Assembly: GCA_020881915.1 (NCBI GenBank)
Contig: JAJFPB010000008.1
Coordinates: 2,480,001-2,544,000, forward strand
Direction of reading: 5' to 3'
From: Paramyrothecium sp. XJ0827
Lineage: Eukaryota > Ascomycota > Sordariomycetes > Hypocreales > Stachybotryaceae
DNA: 64,000 nt
The notes under the pieces were generated by a model, which was given only the letters and a program-made list of their open reading frames with translations, did no database searches and was not told where the DNA came from. A program made the translations under genes and the position numbers. Positions 22,035-33,300 of the stretch are shown here, piece after piece; position 1 is the stretch's first letter; each line of letters starts with the position of its first letter.

Positions 22035-24626
22035 ATGGACGCCGCACGCCGCTCCAGCGCCCCGGACATCATGGGCGGCGACGACCACGAGGAGCAGCAG
22101 GCTCACAGGCAGCGTAAACCGCCGCACATTAGAAGCAGAGCCAGCCGGGCCTGCGACCGGTGCAAAGCGTGAATAAAACCCCCATTTGAATTCGATCAGT
22201 GGCCACCCCCCGGGAGAGGAAGAGGATCCATAGTAGCCAAGATCCGGGCCCCCGGCCACACCCGAGAGCTCTTCCTGACTAACATTGCCCTTTTCCAGGC
22301 GTAAGACTCGCTGCTCTGGCAAGTATCCCTGCGCGCTGTGCTCGCGGCTGCGGCTCGACTGCAAGTACACGGCGTCCTACCGCCGTGGCCGTCTGCCGTC
22401 CATAGAGATGGACACGGATGAAGTTGGCGGCGAGCAGGCGCCGCGTGCCACCGAGGAGCAGCTGAGAGGCTCAGCTCCTGCGCAGGACGAACATATACCC
22501 AGTCCCGTGTCCATTGAGACAAGGGCGTTTGAGCTACCTAAGCCTGATAATGGCGTATCCGCGACGCAGTCCTCCCGCAACTCGCCCGAGCCCGCACCCA
22601 TCGATAGGCAGGGCCACTATGTCGGTCCAGCTTCTGGAGCGTCGTTTTTACTCCGTATCCAGCGGAAGCTGCAGCAGCATCGCACAGCATCATCGTCTGA
22701 TGCGTCCATCTTCACCTTTGGTGACCTGCCCCTGCCCGAGTTTGAGCACACCCGTTTCCTCATCCTCCCACCGCGGTCCGAGGCAGAAAATCTGCTTATG
22801 AGATACTTTGAATTTGCTACTGCGACGCATCGTTTTTTGCATCGTGGCACTGTGGAGGGATGGCTGCAGGAACTGTACGAGACGCATGGCAGCATGCGCG
22901 GTCAGGCAGACGCTCGGAGCAGGACGGCCTTGTTGTTCATGGTCTTTGCATATGCTGAAAACTTTCCCAAGTCTAAAGTTGGTACGGTTGATCCAACCTC
23001 AAGGTGAGCAGTGCCATCCATGAAACTCTCACAGCATCACTGACATCCGTAGCGCCCGCTTCTTCTCCGCCGCCGAGGATCAGCTTGCAGCAGAAAAGGG
23101 TGGCATCCGTCTCACGAGCGTCCAAGCCCGTCTCGCGCAATGCTTCTACCTCCTCTCGCATTCTCGGCTCAACCACTGCTGGAGTCTTTTCGGGACCACG
23201 GCCCACCTGATGCTCGCATTAGGCATCCACCGTAAGTCCCGTGTTGACGCCAGCAGCAATCCGGACTACGTCGACCTGGAGTGTCGCAAGCGCACGTTCT
23301 GGTGTGCCTACAACTTGGACACGTATCTCAGCGCCGCCCTCGGACGCCCGCGCACGTTTCATGACGAGGATATTGACCAGGAGATGCCGCTCTGTGTGGA
23401 CGACTATCGGATTGGACGGGGGCTGACGGCGCCCTCGTCACTGGGGTCTGTTCAGTCCATCATGTCTGGATCTTGTGCTCACATCAAGTAAGTTCCTACA
23501 GCTTGAATTCAAACGTAGCAATACTGACAATCTAGATTGTCTCGAATTGTGGCCAGAATTCTGCGTGATCTCTACGGCATACGCGCCCAGTCCACAGACG
23601 CCCAGTACAAGATTGCTGCCAAGTACACCAAGGAAATCGACACTTGGAGAAGCAGTGTCTCGTACTTAGTCGACACAGACGGCATTGACTCGTCTCTTTT
23701 CCAGCCCATCTTCCTTCGACAGCGGAACGTACTGAACCTGGCCTGCTGGCATGCCCAGATTCTCGTTCATCGCCCGTTCCTGCTCAACAACTTTGCCAGT
23801 CTCGCCAATCTTGGGACGACAAGAAATACGAGGAATCGTCAAAATACGGACCTCACAAACGAGCACGTTCAGAGATGTCTTGATGCTGCGATGAACATCG
23901 TTGCCAAGATTGACGATTTATCTTCTGGTGGACAACTCTACAACACGTTTTGGGTATGCCTTTGATTGACTTGATACAGATTTACAAGCTGACGTCTTCC
24001 TAGTTCTCTCACTATTTTGCATTTTCCGCCGTCGTCATGCTCTACGTTTACGCCATTCAACAACGCCATGCACCGCCGGACACATATCTTCCGGCCTTCC
24101 AGGCCGCAATCAAGTGCCAAGGACAAATCACATCAATCGCGATACCCGGCTCATTGGGACAACGATACGGAGTTGTTCTTCAGGAGCTGCGACTCGAAGT
24201 TTTGCGGCACAACTCTCAACTGCTAGCATTAACCTCTGGAGGTGACTTGACCAACGGCGCAGCAATGCGAGGTGGTGATGAGGCTCTAATGGGCACCTAT
24301 CCAAATAACCAGCACCTTCTGGGCCTAGGGCCCGGCCCTCAAAGTCTGCCGTTTGCGCCAACTGGGGAAGAAGTCGCTGGGCATTTGGCTCTTGCTGGTG
24401 AAGAAGGTCTCGGTTTCGTGGAACACAGTCCGGGAAGCTCCATCGTGCAAATGACAGGCTGGGGCCAATTCGATTCTCTGGTACGTCTCGCCTGACTCGC
24501 AAACCAAGGTTGACTCATGGTTTGGCACTGACTCTTTGCTCGCAGGTCACTGGTGGAATGGGCGGCATGGAGGCTTTCCTTGGCGACAGCAATATGGAAG
24601 GGTGGAATCTGGGCATGGGCGAGTGA
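22035..24626 (+). CDS. Zn2Cys6 transcription factor with fungal-specific TF domain
   Basis: Six exons: 22035-22168, 22299-23003, 23053-23487, 23536-23953, 24004-24480 and 24546-24626, giving 749 aa. The binuclear zinc cluster spans residues 40-66 with spacing C-x2-C-x6-C-x5-C-x2-C-x6-C (CDRCKA, TRC, PCALC, DC) and is split by intron 1 right after CDRCKA. A middle-homology region follows (ALGIHRKSRV, CRKRTFWCAYNLD, LGRPRTFHDEDID), as in the Fungal_trans family. The C-terminal tail is Gly-rich. Such proteins bind CGG-containing sites in the nucleus. The gene is embedded among co-oriented pathway genes whose promoters share CTTTTCCGA, so it is the obvious candidate regulator of the block; this is inference. 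Confidence 0.92.
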
Positions 24627-25215
24627 TTGGACGGGTTAAAGATACCTCCGATAGGAAATTAATCTAAATCAGCTTTTCCTGATCTTGGTGAAACTCTGTA
24701 AAACGCCAATGGCACGATTTCTCCGCAGGAAGCGCTTATCCGATCTGGCGTCATCTCAAACCTCTGTAGATCCCACCTCTTGGCTGCGTCCACATGACCA
24801 CCTCCAAGGATTGCTTTAGGGATGGGCAGCCTCGGTCTAGCTTCCGCAGATGTCTGTGCGTCTAGCCTGTCCATCTATGCTGTTTTGGGCTGGCCTCGGA
24901 AAACCGCGTGTTTTGGATCATCGGCTGCTTTTCCGAGAAACCCCTTTTCCGACCACATTGTTTCGGCCGGCCGACCGACCCGAGACGACGGGGACGGCGG
25001 CGGCGGCGGCAAACTACCCCAGGTTTATGGCCTTCTCATAGCTTTAATAAATTTAGCAGGATGCAGTGCGAGACGGAGAAACTATTTGGTGGAAAACGTG
25101 ACCTGATGCAGGGCACTTTGGCAAAGGATACTTGACATATCGTGTCGTCTCTCTCTGCCTGCCTCTGAACAGTCACCATCCCAAACCTTGCCCTCGTCCA
25201 ACCCTTGTTGTCGCC
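24627..25215. other. Intergenic region and promoter of the carboxylate reductase gene
   Basis: About 590 bp, no gene. Holds a three-copy motif block at 24896-24952, a GC-rich CGG-repeat stretch near 24985-25010 and an AT-rich CTTTAATAAATTT at about 25042-25054. Confidence 0.45.
24896..24952. promoter_or_regulatory. Cluster of three TCGGAAAA / CTTTTCCGA motifs
   Basis: One reverse copy, TCGGAAAA (24896-24903), and two forward copies, CTTTTCCGA (24928-24936 and 24944-24952), lie in 57 bp, about 265-320 bp upstream of the ATG at 25216. The two forward copies are 16 bp apart. This is the densest group of the motif in the window. Confidence 0.55.
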
Positions 25216-28200
25216 ATGGCTGCCGTAGCTGTGCCCAGCCTGAGCGCGACCAATCTGCAATCGCCCGTGACGATCCCACAGCCCGACAAGATTAACAGCA
25301 TCAACGACTTCATTGTCCACCAGGCCCAGAGCATCCCCGACACGCCGCTCATTGCGTACCCGGCGTCGGACCTCGGTGCTGCCGACTTTGAGAACTATTC
25401 GGCCAAGGATCTGGACGCGTTTGCAGATGAGGCTGCGAACGCTCTCAGCAGCCAGGGGTTGGTTCCCAAGGTAAGAGAGGCACTTTGGTCTTAGTTGAAG
25501 AAACCATGCTAACATTTGATAGGCCGCAACAAGTAGCAAGGCTGAAGTTGTAGGTCTCCTGGGACCTTCAAACCTAGACTATATCATTTCCATTCTTGCG
25601 TTGTCGCGCATGGGTTTCACAGTGCTATTCCTGTCAACACGGTTACCGACAGAAGCATACGTTGCTCTTCTGAAAGAGACAGAATGCACAAGGATAGTCG
25701 TGGGGTCTAAGCTGGGCCCTGCCGTAACTGCAGTACAAGAGTCTTATCCTCTTGACAGCTTCCCTCTCCCAGATCAAAAGGTTTGGGGTCAAAAGTCGAC
25801 GGCATCAACGCGATTTAGACGCCAAACGGAACTCCAAGATGAAGAAAACACTGTCGCTTTCATCGTCCACTCCTCCGGAAGCACCGGACTACCCAAGCCC
25901 ATCTACCAAACTCACAGACAATGTCTCAGCAATTACGCTACAGGCAGTGGCATGAGAGCCTTTGTCACCCTGCCTCTGTTTCACAACCATGGACTCGCAA
26001 CCATGTTCCGAGGCATGGTAACCGGCAAGCGCACGGCAATCTACAACGCCAACCTGCCCTTGACGAACAACCACCTCGTCACGGCCATGAAGGCTGCCGA
26101 CTTTGAGAGCTTCCACTGTGTGCCATACGCCCTCAAAGTCTTGGCCGAGACACCAGAAGGCATCGCCGAGCTTTCAAAGGCCAAGCTCGTGCTGTTTGGC
26201 GGAAGTAGCTGTCCTGATGACCTCGGAGACCTGCTTGTCCAAAACGGTGTCAACGTGGTGTCCCACTACGGCGCGTAAGTTCTTCAGTTCCAGATATGCA
26301 TGCATTCTTTTAGCTGACAGTATCACCAGCACTGAGATGGGCCAGCTCATGACGTCTCAGCGAGATCCTGAGACTGACAAGGCCTGGAATTATGTTCGCC
26401 CTCTCGACAAGACCAAGCCATACCTCTTCTTTGACGAAATCACGACTGGCATTTTCGAAGTCGTCGTTCTCGACGGCCTCTCTACCAAGACGACTTTCAA
26501 CTCCGATGACCCACCCAACTCGTTCCGCACGCGTGACACCTTTGTCAAGCACCCTACCATTCCCGACGCATGGAAGTACCTCGGGCGTCTCGACGACCGC
26601 GTCACCCTCTTCAACGGTGAAAAGGTCCTGCCCATCCCTTACGAGCACCGCATCCGCCAGAGCGAGCTCGTCCAAGATTGCCTCGTTTTTGGCGTCGGCC
26701 GCGCATTCCCCGGTGTTCTCATCATCCCTAGCGAGCACGCCGGCGACAAGACGCCTGAGGAGCTGCTGGACCTGCTCTGGCCAGCTATCGATGAGGCGAA
26801 CCAGAAGGCCGAGCAGTTCGGTCGTGTATCGCGTGAGATGGTCAAGATCATGCCCGTCGGAACCGAGTATCCTCGTACCGACAAGGGCACCGTCATCCGC
26901 GCCGCATGTTACAAGCACTTCGAGGACGTCATCGAGGACGTCTATCAGCGATTCGAAAACCCGGGCAATGAGAACCGTCTCGCATTGGAGATCCCGGAGC
27001 TGCAGTCATATCTCCTCGATCTTCTCACCCAGCGCGTCGGCATCCAAGGCCTAGAAGCCGAGACGGACTTTTTCGCTGCTGGCACCGACAGTCTACAGGC
27101 TATCACTGCTCGCGCGCACATCGTCCGCGAACTAGACATCGGCGGCAAGACCCTGGGCCAGAACGCTGTCTTTGACTATCCCAGCGTGGCGCGGCTTTCG
27201 GCCTATCTTCACTCGCTCCGCACGGGCTCCGAGCTCAAGGAGAAGAGCGAGGAAGAGGTTATGCGAGACTTGGTAGCCAAGTACTCGACCTTTGAGCCGT
27301 TCAAGCGAGGCACTCAAGTGCCTGACGGCGAGGTAGTGGTAAGCCAACCTACTATGTCCCTTAGAAATGACTGAACAACGTACTAACAACTACAGCTTCT
27401 CACTGGTGCCACCGGTTCTCTGGGCGCACACGTCCTATCGCAACTAATTTCCCTCCCTCACGTGCGTCACGTCTACTGTCTCGTTCGCGCTTCGTCACCA
27501 GAGGCAGCTCAGCAGCGCGTCATCGACTCATTAAGAACCCGCGGTCTTTCGCCACATCACAACTCAGCCCACGAGCGCATTGTCGCCTCGTTGTCCGAGA
27601 ACGGCCTGTCAAAATACCACCACTCGGCCAAGTTCACAGCCCTACCCTCTGACCTCAGCCTGCCTGACCTGGGTCTTGGATCCGAGGTGTTCGACGCTAT
27701 TCGCTCGACGTTGACATCCGTCATTCATTCTGCCTGGGCCGTCAACTTCACACTCACTGTCCAGAGCTTTGAGGCTCAGCACATCGCTGGTCTTCGCCAT
27801 CTTCTTGACCTGTGCTTGTCGGTGCCATTCAGCCGTCCAGCACGTCTGGCATTCATCTCTTCTGTCTCTGCAGCAGCCGGCACACCTTCACCTGCCAGAG
27901 TCGCCGAGACGTTGGTGAAAGATGCCGAGCATGCGCAGAATATGGGCTACGCAAGGAGTAAGTGGGTAGCCGAGCACATTATTCACGCAGCCGCTGCATC
28001 AACAGGTATTGAAGCGCGGGTCCTGCGATCCGGGCAGATCATTGGAGACTCTGCAATGGGACGATGGAACGCCACCGAGGCCATTCCGCTCATGTTCCGA
28101 GCTGCAGTTACACTCGGTGCTCTCCCAGCACTAGACGAGACGCCCTCATGGCTGCCCGTTGACAAGAGCGCCCAGGCAGTCCTCGAGCTAAGCAACCTAG

Positions 28201-28589
28201 CATCGTCCGGGGACCAGACAGCCGGCTACTTCCAATTGCAAGACGACAATGATGTTGTGTACCACGTGCAGAATCCTACCACAGTTCGCTGGACTGAAGA
28301 TATCCTCCCCGCCTTGGCCGCAGCAGGCTTGAACTTTGAGATCGTCGGCCAACGGGAATGGGTTCAGCGCCTGCGTGACGGCGAACAGGATCCAAAGCTG
28401 AACCCCACAGTCAAGCTGCTTGACTTCTTTGCCGAGAAGTACGACAATGATAAGCCTGGCCGAAGCGGCTTGATATTTGAAACACAGAGGACGGAGGAGA
28501 GGAGCAAGGCCATTCGGGAGGGTTACAATGTGGTTACCAGTGGGCTATTGGCCAAGTGCGTAGAGAGCTGGCGACAAGATTGGGCATAA
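25216..28589 (+). CDS. NRPS-like carboxylate reductase (adenylation - carrier - thioester reductase)
   Basis: Exons 25216-25470, 25523-26274, 26330-27338 and 27396-28589 give 1069 aa, the usual size of fungal A-T-R enzymes. Adenylation motifs: HSSGSTGLPKP (A3, from residue 201), YGATE (334-338), YLGRLDDR (about 419) and TDKGTVIRAA with the catalytic-type Lys (about 521). The carrier domain has the phosphopantetheine Ser590 in GTDSLQ. The reductase domain opens with LLTGATGSLGAH (from 673) and has the SDR Tyr857/Lys861 in GYARSKWVAE. No condensation domain. The family activates a carboxylic acid with ATP, loads it on the carrier arm and releases it as an aldehyde with NADPH. The acid cannot be read from the A-domain by eye. 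The start at 25216 (gccATGGC) was preferred to 25132. Three motif copies upstream. Confidence 0.93.
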
Positions 28590-29189
28590 CGGTTATGGGT
28601 TTTGTATTAGAATACGCGGCATATGACTCGGATAGCAATATGATGTGATTGAATTCCAGCTTCTAGTCATAACATACAATGAAAGCAACGAGTATGTTTT
28701 GGCCCAGCAATAATTTCAGGTTGCTATGGTCTCCCATCAGGGTAGCTAGGAACGGAGCAGGGATTTACTGACTAAATTTTGAAGGATTCCTTAGTTTAAC
28801 CCCAAACTAGCAGGTCCTTTGCTAGTGGACAAAGCAGACGCATCGTCAACCTATGATCAGTCGCTGACATGTCCTCGTCAGCAACTAGTTGACCTGGAAG
28901 AGGAAGGTCTAGGAGTTAGTAGGTCCGATGGGCGGCGCAACAGTCCAGGCGCCCTGCTTCCAATACGAAGTTGGCGGCTTAGTTTCGAGATGAAGCTCTG
29001 TCGAATGTTCTACAGAGCATCCAGCTGACTACCTGATAAAGGATAGCGCGACTGATTACCGGGGTGAATTTCTTGGCCAACGTGCATTCGCTCGTCCATA
29101 AATACCAAGAACGCAGCATCGTTGGAAAACACGGTGAGGTGAGAATTGTATGATACTGGCACTCTGATCCACCGTTCACCGATCTCAAC
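28590..29189. other. Intergenic region and GDSL esterase promoter
   Basis: About 600 bp with no gene. I found no copy of CTTTTCCGA here, unlike in the preceding promoters. CATAAATA at about 29096-29103 may serve as a TATA element. Confidence 0.45.
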
Positions 29190-30215
29190 ATGTATTCACG
29201 CTTCGTCGTATTGTGCCTGGCCACAGTGGCCAGACTCGTTCATTCCCATCCCTCCAACTCGACCAAGAAGGTCTTCTTCTTGTAAATAAGTCCTCTCCTA
29301 AGAATTAAAATCTCTAGTCCCACTCATCATGGCGCAGCGGCGACTCCTTCACGACTACAGAATACGACCCGTATGGCCCTCAGCCCTCGGCAGACCAGCC
29401 ATTGGGCAACCCTCCACTCCCAGGCAGAACCCGCTCCGGCGGCCTGAACTTTGCGGGCATCCTGTTGACCGAGCTTCAAAGCACTCTGACCCTCGGCTAC
29501 AACTATGCTTTCTCGGGTGGCATTGTCGATAAATCCATCATTCCGGGCTATGGCGAGGAGTTCCGTAGCTTCACGGAGCAGATTGAACTCTTCAAGGATA
29601 CTGAACCAAGCATCCAATGGACTTCCGAAGACACCCTGGCAGGCGCCTTGTTTGGCATCAACGATATTTGGAGTGAGAACCTGCAAGGAAGGGATTCGCC
29701 AGTTGAGGAAATTGTCGAGAGTTTCCTCGAGCAGTTTCGCATCCTGTACAACACCGGTTCAGGAGTACGAAATTTCTTTGCCATCACTTTACCTCGTAAG
29801 TTGATTTACAGCTCACCTCTTATCCGACAATCTATTAATTCTTACAGCGATCGCACGTTCGCCTTTCGTATTGGCCTTAACTCCAGAGGACCAGGTCCGG
29901 CTTGGAGGACTTTTCGATAGGTGGAATAGCGCGCTCATCTCGGGCCTTGACGCTTTTGCTGCAGCCCATGCTGATGCCGTAGTGAGGCTGGTCGATTCGG
30001 AGCCTCCATTCCTTGAAGCGATCAATGATCCTACAAAGTACGGTGCACCCGACAATCTCTGCGATAACAAGGACGGCGTTTCATGTCTTTGGTGGGATAC
30101 CCTCCACCCCGGTGTGGAGATCCACAGGCTACTCGCGAAGGAGGTGGCTAGAACTTGGGCGGATTTGTTCTTCAAGCATCCTAGTGATTGTAAGAGAGCA
30201 TTGGCTCCAAAGTAG
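29190..30215 (+). CDS. Secreted GDSL-type (CE16-like) esterase
   Basis: Exons 29190-29281, 29338-29795 and 29848-30215 encode 305 aa. Exon 1 holds a signal peptide (MYSRFVVLCLATVARL, then a cleavage region near HSHPS) and ends inside the catalytic block: splicing joins VFF to FGDSFTTTEYDPYG, placing the nucleophile Ser in the GDS motif. The catalytic Asp and His lie in WWDTLHPG near the C-terminus (DxxH spacing), as in CE16 acetylesterases. NPPLPGRTRSGGLNFA and YNYAFSGG correspond to the family's conserved blocks. It should be exported and remove acetyl or other acyl groups from glycans or related esters. It is co-oriented with the block to its left but lacks the shared promoter motif, so membership is uncertain. 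Confidence 0.88.
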
Positions 30216-30377
30216 AGGATTTATATGTGAGAAAGGCACGGAAGAGTCTCTCCGAAGGCTTGGCGAGGCCAGCTCCAGTTCACCATTTGATAAGCTTGCC
30301 TGGGTTCCGACTATGCTTCTAAAGTTCAGCGGCATGTCACAATCTGGTCTTGGTAAATACCACGTGCCATTAATTCT

Positions 30378-33300
30378 CTATCGCTTAAAATCATCGTCTA
30401 CCAACAAAACGCCCTCCAGCAACTTCCCCAAGTGTGTCTTCTCTATGCCCTCGCACTGCTTGCGTATCCTCGTCATCACGGACTTTAAGAACTTTACAGG
30501 GCTCTCCTGCAAGATCGTGTCGGGATCTCTATTCTGGTCGTGGCTTTGAGGGTCAATGAAGCCATCAGATCTGACAATCATAGTAGCCGTCGCCGCATCA
30601 TGAGCTAGGCAGAGGAAGTCACAGGCCTCGACGTACTGGTCGAATGAGCTGAAGTAAAGCTGCCCAGAGAACAGCATCAGCTCAATCCTCATTCGAACCG
30701 GGATGTCCAGCTCCACGCGCCGAGGGATCGAGAAGAGCGTCAGCATATCCAGTGGTCGATATCCTTTGTTGTGTTGTGGCGCATAGAGATGGAGAACAAC
30801 TGACTTGGAGGCCTCAATGCACCTGATCAATTCATTTGCCTCAAATGGACTCAAGATGACCATGACGCTGACCTTGTTGTTCTGCAGTCGGTTAGTCAAT
30901 ACCCATTGCACCGGCCGCTGATAGCTGTCCATGCACATTTCGACTTTCTTCGTCTTGATTGTTCTTTCGAAATCTTTGGTGACCAAGATACCGCGTGGGA
31001 GATTGTCAATGTTGAATTCATGTGACAGAGTGGTGTTTTTGAACACTTCAAATGCCCACATGAATGCATCGTTGCCATATCTGCGTATGATCTGTCCGGA
31101 TCTCACAAATGACTCCACGTCAGGATGAAGGCTGTGTGACCCAGGCGTTGCAGGTGAAGGCCTCTCCAGGTTTCTCTCTTGCTCAATCTCCGGAGCAAGC
31201 TCTCGTTCTTGTTCTTCTTGGAGTGCCCCTGACACCAGGTCTAGCCCATCAAAGTGGCTGCACCTTTCCATAATCTGGCCCAAAATCTCATGATCACAGC
31301 GGCCCTCAGCGGCAGTTAATGAATTGCCTTGTTGTGGTTGATATCGAGCCTCGAGGCTTTGAGACTCATCTTCTAGGAAGTCCTTTGCAAGATCACTACA
31401 AATGAGAGGTTTCCCATCATTGGCGCTAACCTGATCCCATAATAGCTTTTGCTTTGCGAAGGCTCTGCCCTGGTTCAACCATAATGGCATTGAACGGCGT
31501 AAATCGGTCCACGTGTTAGAAATGGCCCACTCCAAAATATTGGCGACTGACAGAGGCTGGCTGCGAAGATCGGGAGTTATTTCTCGAATCTTTGTCTCAA
31601 TCTCCTCGGGAACACAGAACAGGACTGACTGGCCATGTGCTAACTTTCTCATCCGCATGCAAGCTGTTGAAAGTTAGCCATCATCATTTCATGGATCACA
31701 TTCGGTCTAGACTTACCTTGAACAAGTCGATCTTTCGTAACGCCAGCTCCTAGGGTTACTGCAGCACGATAATGCGACGATAGACGAAGGTCAATGCCCC
31801 TGGTATGAGCTTCGTCCAGGAATATAACACAGCGACCGAGCTGTCCGGCGAAAGGTGAAGCCGTGAGAAGCTCCACATGTCCACGGCGGTCCATCACGCA
31901 TATTTCGTGGACGGAATTGCAGTACACAGCTGCCTGCACATCAACATGACCTTTTGCGATGCGAAGCCACTCCTGGGCGAATTCTTCGTTTGTCATGTCG
32001 AGCATCAAAGCCCCAACATCCAGAACGACCCGCACTTCCGGTGTCATTTTCATGATCAGATCTAGGAATGCTCTACTATTGCAGATGCCTTCGAGTCCAA
32101 CTTTGGTCAATGATACCACTGAGTTTTCAGGCCGCATGAGATATTCCAGTACCAAAGCATTTGTGTGGGCTTGATCATCGAGCTCTAGCTGCTGAACCGA
32201 GACAGGTAGGACGTGCTGCGAGTCATTCGTACCGCTGAATCCAGTAAGTGGATACGTCTTCTTTCGCCCCAAGTCCCAGCCAGAAGCCGAAAGCTTGGAT
32301 GGGAACTCCTTCATTTCTCTGTTGAAGACGAGATGGGACAAGAAATAATCCACAGCACCCTTGGAATATCTGAAGTGTGGAAAGATGCCAGTCTCGCACT
32401 GCTCCTTGTCTTGAAGATTGATACTCTGGACATGTTGGAACGTTTCCGGTAAGCTGTCGCTGCTATCGATCCATTGTTGATACTCCACGACGGCTTGATC
32501 AGACCTCAGGAGATGCTGCAGAGATATTGTCAGGTCATCGTTGCTAAGACCCCCGTAATAGTATGACAAGCATGTCAGACATATCACAACATCTGGATGG
32601 CTAAATTCGGAGCTTGCGGTGGGACTGTCCTTGGCATGGAATGGAACCGCCAGCCGTGTCTTTGGTCTTCGTCGTAGATCAAGCCCATAGTTGACCCGCC
32701 AACGCTTCTGTCTGAAAACATGCTCAAGGATACCTCCAGCAAAAAGACCGCGTAACAATAGGACATTGCTTGAGTAGTTAATCCAAAAGTCGGTGCTTTC
32801 GACAGCAAGCTTGCACTGCGGGCCGGGTGCTGCTTCCAAGATGTAAGCAAGCAACGCCAACCTCATATCTTCGCTTTCATGAGATATAGGAAATCCATGC
32901 ATGCCGCGGTGACAAATGCTTGCGGCTGCCTGGCTAAGAACCGTCTGACTTGCATCGCTATTAAGGAATCGAATGAGAGGGAAAGACGACCTTCGTTGTT
33001 CATCCAACTCTACCCCTTTGGGTAATGATCTCTTCGCTGCCCAACTGTATTCGACAACGATCGCCAGAACCCCTTGGATCAGCAGCCACCTGTCGGGGCC
33101 ATGTTCAACCGGGCGCTGCTCTCCCATAGTGTAAACAAGTTCGAACTTGGTCGAAAAGTTCTCATCGCTTTCATCCACAATGTCTCGGGACAAACCGCTG
33201 AAAGCCTCATGCAGATTCCACAGAGCGCCCGCCAGGACCTTTTCACCCATAACTGCCTTTTCGATCATCATTAGCTGGAAAGAGAGGATCTGTTCAGGCT

